From Kushneria marisflavi (GTDB lineage Bacteria; Pseudomonadota; Gammaproteobacteria; Pseudomonadales; Halomonadaceae), in contig NZ_CP021358.1 of NCBI RefSeq assembly GCF_002157205.1, positions 3,100,001-3,164,000 of the forward strand: a DNA stretch of 64,000 nt, given 5' to 3'. Positions 59,229 to 64,000 of the stretch are shown in pieces. A program made the position numbers and the translations under genes. Under the pieces are notes generated by a model, which saw only the letters and a list, made by a program, of their open reading frames with translations, ran no database searches and was not told the DNA's origin. Position 1 is the first letter of the stretch; each line of letters opens with the position of its first letter.

Positions 59229-60491
59229 ATGTCCAGCGGCAATATCAGCATTCCTGACAGTGGCCACATGATCACGATCAACAGCGATCACACGCTGTCG
59301 GTACCGGATCGTCCCATCATTCCCTTCATTGAAGGCGACGGCATCGGCGCAGACATCACGCCGGCCATGAAAAAGGTGGTAGATGCCGCCGTAGCAGATG
59401 CCTATGGCGGGCAACGCCAGATTCAGTGGATGGAGATTTATGCCGGTGAAAAGGCAACACGTGTCTACGGCGAGGACACCTGGTTGCCGCAGGAAACGCT
59501 CGACGCCGTCAGGGATTACGTGGTGTCCATCAAGGGGCCGTTAACCACGCCGGTCGGCGGCGGCATGCGCTCATTGAACGTCACGCTTCGCCAGACGCTG
59601 GATCTTTACGTGTGCGAGCGTCCGGTACGCTGGTTCAAGGGCGTCCCCAGCCCGGTACGTCAGCCGCAGAATGTCGACATGGTAATCTTCAGGGAAAATG
59701 CCGAAGACATCTATGCCGGTATTGAGTGGCAGGCGGGTACTGCTGAAAACCGTAAGATCATCCGGTTTCTGCAGGAAGAGATGCAGGTCGACAACATTCG
59801 TTTTACCGAGCAGTGCGGAATCGGCATCAAGCCGGTATCGGAGGAGGGCAGCAAGCGACTGGTGCGAAAGGCGATTCACTACGCCATTGATAATGGCCGG
59901 GAGTCGGTGACGCTGGTGCACAAGGGCAACATCATGAAGTTCACCGAAGGCGCCTTCAAACAGTGGGGCCTTGAGGTGGCGCGTGACGAGTTCGGCGCGA
60001 CGCCTCTGGACGGCGGGCCGTGGCTTTCCATGGAAAGCCCGCGCGATGGTAGCACCATCGTGATCAAGGATGTCATCGCCGATGCCATGCTGCAGGAAGT
60101 CCTGATTCACCCCGAGCAGTTTGATGTCATTGCGACCCTCAATCTCAATGGAGATTTCCTGTCTGATGCACTGGCGGCTCAGGTCGGTGGCATCGGTATC
60201 GCGCCCGGCGCCAATCGAGGGGACGCGGTAGCGATGTTCGAGGCTACTCACGGAACGGCGCCGAAGCTGGCCGGCAAGGACAGTGCCAACCCCGGGTCAC
60301 TGATCCTCTCGGCTGAAATGATGCTGCGCTACCTTGGCTGGGATGAGGCGGCAGCTCGTATCGTCAGCGCCATGGAAGCCACAATTGCGCGCGGTGAGGT
60401 AACCGGCGACTTTCATCAGGTCATGTCAGAGGCAACGCTTTTGAGTACCTCGGCCTTTGCCGATGCCGTGGTGCACAACATGTCGGCCTGA
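59229..60491 (+). CDS. icd: NADP-dependent isocitrate dehydrogenase
   Basis: A 420-residue TCA-cycle enzyme, homodimeric E. coli type. The phosphorylation-site loop [13 protein letters not shown] (Ser about 115) is conserved, as are NADP/isocitrate-binding segments [40 protein letters not shown] and [16 protein letters not shown]. The regulatory serine means AceK-type control is possible if aceK exists elsewhere. Single-gene transcript is likely. Confidence 0.96.
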   Translation: MSSGNISIPDSGHMITINSDHTLSVPDRPIIPFIEGDGIGADITPAMKKVVDAAVADAYGGQRQIQWMEIYAGEKATRVYGEDTWLPQETLDAVRDYVVSIKGPLTTPVGGGMRSLNVTLRQTLDLYVCERPVRWFKGVPSPVRQPQNVDMVIFRENAEDIYAGIEWQAGTAENRKIIRFLQEEMQVDNIRFTEQCGIGIKPVSEEGSKRLVRKAIHYAIDNGRESVTLVHKGNIMKFTEGAFKQWGLEVARDEFGATPLDGGPWLSMESPRDGSTIVIKDVIADAMLQEVLIHPEQFDVIATLNLNGDFLSDALAAQVGGIGIAPGANRGDAVAMFEATHGTAPKLAGKDSANPGSLILSAEMMLRYLGWDEAAARIVSAMEATIARGEVTGDFHQVMSEATLLSTSAFADAVVHNMSA

Positions 60492-60724
60492 AGGCCTTTC
60501 AGGAACGTCTGATATCAGGCATGGCGGCTGCTGAGGGGATGATGGCCGCCTGCGTGATATATCCGTTCATGCTCGACTCCCTTGCCACCCTCAAGGCATG
60601 AGATACTGTTTTTATCGCCGCACGCTTGCATCGTCGGCATGGCAGCACCATCTTTATGGGGAACACTGAGGCGTGTTAGCGCTCAAACTGTTAGCTCGAT
60701 GAGTGCATTCAATCATCTTTCCGC
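60492..60724. other. Intergenic region between icd and clpS
   Basis: About 320 bp separate the icd stop from the ClpS start used here. The first 230 bp contain no gene-like frame; GGCGG…CCGCC inverted repeats near 60526-60553 lack a T-run. The promoter candidate for clpS lies at the end of the gap. Confidence 0.4.
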
Positions 60725-60753
60725 TTGTTTTCATCGATCCGGACACATATGTT
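60725..60753 (+). promoter_or_regulatory. Candidate promoter of clpS-clpA
   Basis: TTGTTT and TATGTT are 17 bp apart. The -10 box overlaps an ATG at 60749, so a transcript from here would exclude that start and begin near 60760, followed by an inverted repeat GTGAAG-CA-CTTCAC (60765-60778) in the leader. Confidence 0.45.
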
Positions 60754-60811
60754 CAAGATAGATAGTGAAGCACTTCACTACGATTTTCGTAATACGGTTA
60801 CTCACGCAGGC

Positions 60812-61144
60812 ATGACACCTCCCGATTCCGATCCTGATCATCAGGAGCAGGGCGATGTGGCCGAGCAGTCGAGCGATCCGGAACTTGAAGAACCGCCAAT
60901 GTACAAGGTGGTGCTTCACAATGACGACTACACGCCCATGGAGTTTGTCGTCGAAGTACTGCAAACCTTTTTTGCCATGGATCACGAGAAGGCGGTACAG
61001 ATCATGCTGGCCGTTCACACTCAGGGTAAGGCGACCTGTGGCATCTATACCCGTGATATTGCGGAAACCAGGAGCCAGCAGGTCAATCAATACGCTCGAG
61101 AATGCCAGCATCCACTGCTGTGCGATATCGACCGGGCAGACTGA
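60812..61144 (+). CDS. clpS: ATP-dependent Clp protease adaptor ClpS
   Basis: A 110-residue N-degron adaptor that hands N-end-rule substrates to ClpA. The core [47 protein letters not shown] and [12 protein letters not shown] is intact, including hydrophobic-pocket residues and the acidic N-D-D motif. The flexible N-terminus from this ATG is acidic and of normal length; starts at 60725 or 60749 would add 21-29 unusual residues and lie in the predicted promoter. Followed by clpA at 30 bp. Confidence 0.92.
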   Translation: MTPPDSDPDHQEQGDVAEQSSDPELEEPPMYKVVLHNDDYTPMEFVVEVLQTFFAMDHEKAVQIMLAVHTQGKATCGIYTRDIAETRSQQVNQYARECQHPLLCDIDRAD

Positions 61145-61174
61145 GCTGTCTGCAGCGGCCAAGAGGGGACTGCC

Positions 61175-63451
61175 ATGTTGAGCAAAGAACTTGAATTGAC
61201 CCTGAACACCGCATTTACCGTGGCGCGTTCAAAGCGACACGAGTTCATGACCGTGGAGCATCTTCTGCTGGCATTGCTGGACAATGCGTCAGCTGCAGAC
61301 GTTCTGCGGGCCTGCGGGGCAAATCTCGACAAGCTTCGCACCGATCTACAGGATTTCATCAATACCACCACACCGTTGATCCCCGAGGATCAGGATGATC
61401 GCGAAACCCAGCCTACTCTGGGCTTTCAGCGTGTGCTCCAGCGCGCGGTGTTTCACGTTCAGTCTTCTGGCAAGTCGGAAGTGACTGGCGCCAATGTGCT
61501 GGTGGCCATCTTCTCCGAACAGGAAAGCCAGGCTGTCTATTTCCTCAAGCAGCAGAATGTAGCTCGAGTGGATGCGGTCAACTATATCGCCCATGGCATT
61601 GCCAAGGTGGCCGGGCACAACCAGCAGCAGGGCCAGCACAACGGTGGCACAGAGTCCGAGGACAGCGAGGATGCCTCCGGTGATGCCTCTTCGCACCCCT
61701 TGACCGGTTATGCGACCAACCTGAATGAACAGGCGCGTATCGGTCGTATCGATCCTCTGGTCGGCCGTGATCACGAGCTGGAGCGTGTGGTGCAGATTCT
61801 GGCGCGTCGTCGCAAGAACAATCCACTGCTGGTGGGCGAAGCCGGTGTTGGCAAGACGGCCATCGCGGAAGGTCTGGCCAAGCGCATCGTTGAAGAAGAT
61901 GTTCCTGATGTCATCAGTGATGCCGTAGTGTACTCACTTGACATGGGGGCCCTGCTGGCAGGGACCAAGTATCGGGGCGATTTTGAAAAACGCCTGAAAG
62001 GGCTTCTCGCCGAGCTCAAAAAAGAGCCCAACTCGATTCTGTTCATCGACGAGATTCACACGATTATCGGTGCCGGTGCTGCCTCAGGCGGTGTCATGGA
62101 TGCCTCCAACCTGCTCAAGCCCATGCTCTCCTCGGGTGAGCTGCGTTGTATCGGGTCCACAACCTTCCAGGAATTCCGCGGCATCTTCGAGAAGGATCGA
62201 GCGCTGGCGCGTCGCTTCCAGAAGGTTGATGTACTGGAGCCGACCGTTGATGACGCCATCCGCATCCTGAAAGGGCTGCGCGGTCGTTTCGAGGAGCATC
62301 ATCAGCTCAAGTACACCGATGCCGCCATGGAGGCTGCCGTGCGACTGGCGTCACGGTATATCAATGATCGTTATCTGCCGGACAAGGCGATTGATGTCAT
62401 TGATGAAGCCGGTGCCCATCAACGGCTGCTACCGGTTGAGGCACGTCTGGCGCAGATCGATGTCGAGCAGATCGAATCGATCGTGGCTTCCATTGCCCGT
62501 ATTCCGCCCAAGAGCGTTTCAAGCTCGGACCGCAAATTGCTGGCCGATCTGGATCGCAATCTCAAGATGCTTGTCTTCGGACAGGATGAGGCCATCGATA
62601 GCCTGTCCTCGGCGATCAAGCTGTCGCGTGCAGGGCTTGGGTCTCCGGACAAGCCGGTAGGCAACTTCCTGTTTGCCGGACCAACCGGGGTGGGTAAAAC
62701 CGAGGTGGCCCGTCAGCTGGCTCAGATCATGGGCATTGAGCTGGTACGCTTTGACATGTCCGAGTACATGGAGCGTCATACCGTATCGCGATTGATCGGT
62801 GCGCCTCCCGGATATGTTGGTTACGATCAGGGTGGATTGTTGACCGAAGCCGTTACCAAAAATCCGCATTGCGTGCTGCTGCTTGATGAGATCGAAAAGG
62901 CGCATCCGGATGTCTTTAACCTGCTGCTGCAGGTGATGGACCACGGCAAGCTGACCGACAATAACGGTCGTGAAGCGGATTTCCGCAACGTGATTCTGGT
63001 TATGACGTCCAACGCCGGGGCAGAGCTGGCCTCGCGTCGCTCCATTGGCTTCCAGACGCAGGATCACACTACCGACGCCATGGAAACCATTCGCCGCACC
63101 TTTACGCCCGAGTTCCGTAACCGTCTGGATAGCATCATTCAGTTCCGCCATCTGGACATGGAGATTGTGCGAAGCGTCGTCGACAAGTTCCTGGTTGAGC
63201 TGCAGGCCCAACTGGACGAGAAGCGTGTACAGCTTGACGTCGACGAGGATGCACGGGGCTGGCTGGCCGAGCACGGCTACGATCCGCAAATGGGCGCACG
63301 TCCCATGGCGCGCCTGATTCAGGAAAAGCTCAAGAAGCCTCTGGCCGAGATGATCCTGTTTGGTGATCTGGCCGATAACGGTGGAACGGTACATGTCACG
63401 CTGGAAAACGGCGAGCTGCAGCTGTCAGCGGCTGCCGAACAGGTGGCCTGA
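61175..63451 (+). CDS. clpA: ATP-dependent Clp protease ATP-binding subunit ClpA
   Basis: A 758-residue AAA+ unfoldase that feeds ClpP. The N-terminal double Clp_N repeat (about 1-140) docks ClpS. D1 Walker A is [11 protein letters not shown]2 Walker A is [10 protein letters not shown]; Walker [11 protein letters not shown] and [13 protein letters not shown] are present, with arginine finger segments intact. An acidic linker ([14 protein letters not shown]) joins N and D1. An IGF/IGL-type loop for ClpP contact is expected in D2; the text there reads [10 protein letters not shown]. Confidence 0.96.
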   Translation: MLSKELELTLNTAFTVARSKRHEFMTVEHLLLALLDNASAADVLRACGANLDKLRTDLQDFINTTTPLIPEDQDDRETQPTLGFQRVLQRAVFHVQSSGKSEVTGANVLVAIFSEQESQAVYFLKQQNVARVDAVNYIAHGIAKVAGHNQQQGQHNGGTESEDSEDASGDASSHPLTGYATNLNEQARIGRIDPLVGRDHELERVVQILARRRKNNPLLVGEAGVGKTAIAEGLAKRIVEEDVPDVISDAVVYSLDMGALLAGTKYRGDFEKRLKGLLAELKKEPNSILFIDEIHTIIGAGAASGGVMDASNLLKPMLSSGELRCIGSTTFQEFRGIFEKDRALARRFQKVDVLEPTVDDAIRILKGLRGRFEEHHQLKYTDAAMEAAVRLASRYINDRYLPDKAIDVIDEAGAHQRLLPVEARLAQIDVEQIESIVASIARIPPKSVSSSDRKLLADLDRNLKMLVFGQDEAIDSLSSAIKLSRAGLGSPDKPVGNFLFAGPTGVGKTEVARQLAQIMGIELVRFDMSEYMERHTVSRLIGAPPGYVGYDQGGLLTEAVTKNPHCVLLLDEIEKAHPDVFNLLLQVMDHGKLTDNNGREADFRNVILVMTSNAGAELASRRSIGFQTQDHTTDAMETIRRTFTPEFRNRLDSIIQFRHLDMEIVRSVVDKFLVELQAQLDEKRVQLDVDEDARGWLAEHGYDPQMGARPMARLIQEKLKKPLAEMILFGDLADNGGTVHVTLENGELQLSAAAEQVA

Positions 63452-63471
63452 TCGGCTGCCGGTCACTACTG

Positions 63472-63501
63472 ACGCCCTGTCTTCGGACGGGGCGTTTTTT
63501 T
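63472..63501 (+). terminator. Rho-independent terminator after clpA
   Basis: ACGCCCTGTC pairs with GACGGGGCGT (one wobble) across a TTCG loop and is followed by seven T residues. Confidence 0.93.
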
Positions 63502-63634
63502 ATGCATGACATGAACGGCAGACAGAAGGACATGCCTCGGGCAGCGGGCTGTCAGCCATTGTCAGGACCGTCAGGGCGCTGCCGAGCAGCGAAGGGCATG
63601 AGGAGGGCAGTGTCGTCAGGACGCGTGGCGTCCT

Positions 63635-63853
63635 TTAGCGGGAGCGATAAACGATACGGCCCTTGGACAGATCGTAGGGGGTCAGCTCAACCTTGACCTT
63701 GTCGCCGGTCAGAATGCGGATGTAGTTCTTGCGCATCTTGCCGGAAATATGCGCGGTCACGACGTGGCCGTTTTCCAGCTCGACGCGAAACATGGTGTTG
63801 GGAAGCGTATCGACAATCACGCCTTCCATTTCAATATGATCTTCTCTTGCCAT
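63635..63853 (-). CDS. infA: Translation initiation factor IF-1
   Basis: A 72-residue OB-fold factor that binds the ribosomal A site. [22 protein letters not shown] is followed by [19 protein letters not shown] and [11 protein letters not shown], nearly identical in pattern to E. coli IF-1. The frame is open 24 codons further upstream, but this ATG gives the universal length. It converges with clpA, the same neighbourhood as in E. coli (clpS-clpA-infA). Confidence 0.97.
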   Translation of the reverse strand: MAREDHIEMEGVIVDTLPNTMFRVELENGHVVTAHISGKMRKNYIRILTGDKVKVELTPYDLSKGRIVYRSR

Positions 63854-64000
63854 ATGATGTAGTCCCCGATAATCGTAATATGAGCACGCCATCAGGGCAG
63901 TCTTGCTGATTAAATAATCAGGCAACGTAAATGATGGCGGACTGAACGTGCGATATTTTGCCTGATACCTGCCTGAAGCGCAAAGCCGCTTGACGTTGAT

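Noticed and set aside
59571..60251. 226-codon minus-strand frame inside icd
   Set aside because: Fully overlaps icd and shows no recognisable protein family.
63502..63696. 64-codon plus-strand frame after clpA
   Set aside because: Begins just after the terminator, is Arg/Ser/Gly-rich and overlaps infA; no family pattern.

Overview
The window looks like chromosomal DNA of a moderately GC-rich gammaproteobacterium, most likely Oceanospirillales and probably Halomonadaceae (Halomonas/Kushneria/Chromohalobacter type). This placement is inferred from gene content and order: the psd-rhodanese / rsgA / orn / queG / nnr-tsaE-amiB-mutL-miaA-hfq-hflX-hflK-hflC-hisZ-purA series, the divergent rluE-nudix-mnmA-hflD-purB and icd block, and clpS-clpA next to infA are all typical gammaproteobacterial neighbourhoods, with hisZ between hflC and purA as in pseudomonads and halomonads. 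I see no rRNA, tRNA, CRISPR array, insertion sequence or phage gene. About 60 protein genes fill roughly 90 % of the sequence and nearly all look intact.

Layout. 1-8.3 kb: a cut-off HD-GYP-like protein, a tautomerase-family isomerase, a DUF4385 protein, an MltB-type lytic transglycosylase, a protealysin-type M4 protease whose stop codon overlaps the start of its inhibitor homologue (emfourin), the complete EF-P module (epmB divergent from efp and epmA) and a YciI protein. 8.3-19.1 kb: a LysR regulator divergent from a seven-gene operon comprising a family-5 solute-binding protein, two permeases, a double ATPase, an M81 (MlrC-like) metallopeptidase, an M20 amidohydrolase and an amidase. This reads as one uptake-and-hydrolysis pathway for a peptide- or amide-like compound. 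The intergenic region holds a TTGC-N7-GCAA palindrome about 64 bp upstream of a predicted start site, the usual activator geometry for LysR proteins.

19.1-39.1 kb: the conserved housekeeping series for phospholipid synthesis, ribosome maturation, RNA turnover, queuosine and t6A/i6A tRNA modification, NAD(P)HX repair, cell separation, mismatch repair, Hfq, the HflKC membrane complex, histidine and purine synthesis, plus an NCS2 purine permease. 39.3-45.3 kb: a SUF iron-sulfur operon (Rrf2 regulator, sufB, sufC, sufD, sufS, sufT). A perfect GACTA-AAA-TAGTC operator, resembling the IscR type 1 site, overlaps the -10 box of the regulator's promoter.

45.4-54.7 kb: a more variable segment with a SanA-like protein, an unrecognised helical protein, a DUF3549-zinc-protease-RimK operon, YqcC and gamma-glutamylcyclotransferase-like proteins, two outer-membrane beta-barrels (OmpW-like and LpxR-like), a glycine-zipper lipoprotein, an acetyltransferase and the ribosomal oxygenase RoxA. 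54.7-64 kb: purB, hflD, mnmA, a Nudix hydrolase and rluE on the minus strand, icd divergent from them, clpS-clpA and infA. The best candidates for something less ordinary are the LysR/ABC/M81-M20-amidase operon, the protealysin-emfourin pair, and the operon that ties DUF3549 to the RimK ribosomal-protein-modification genes.
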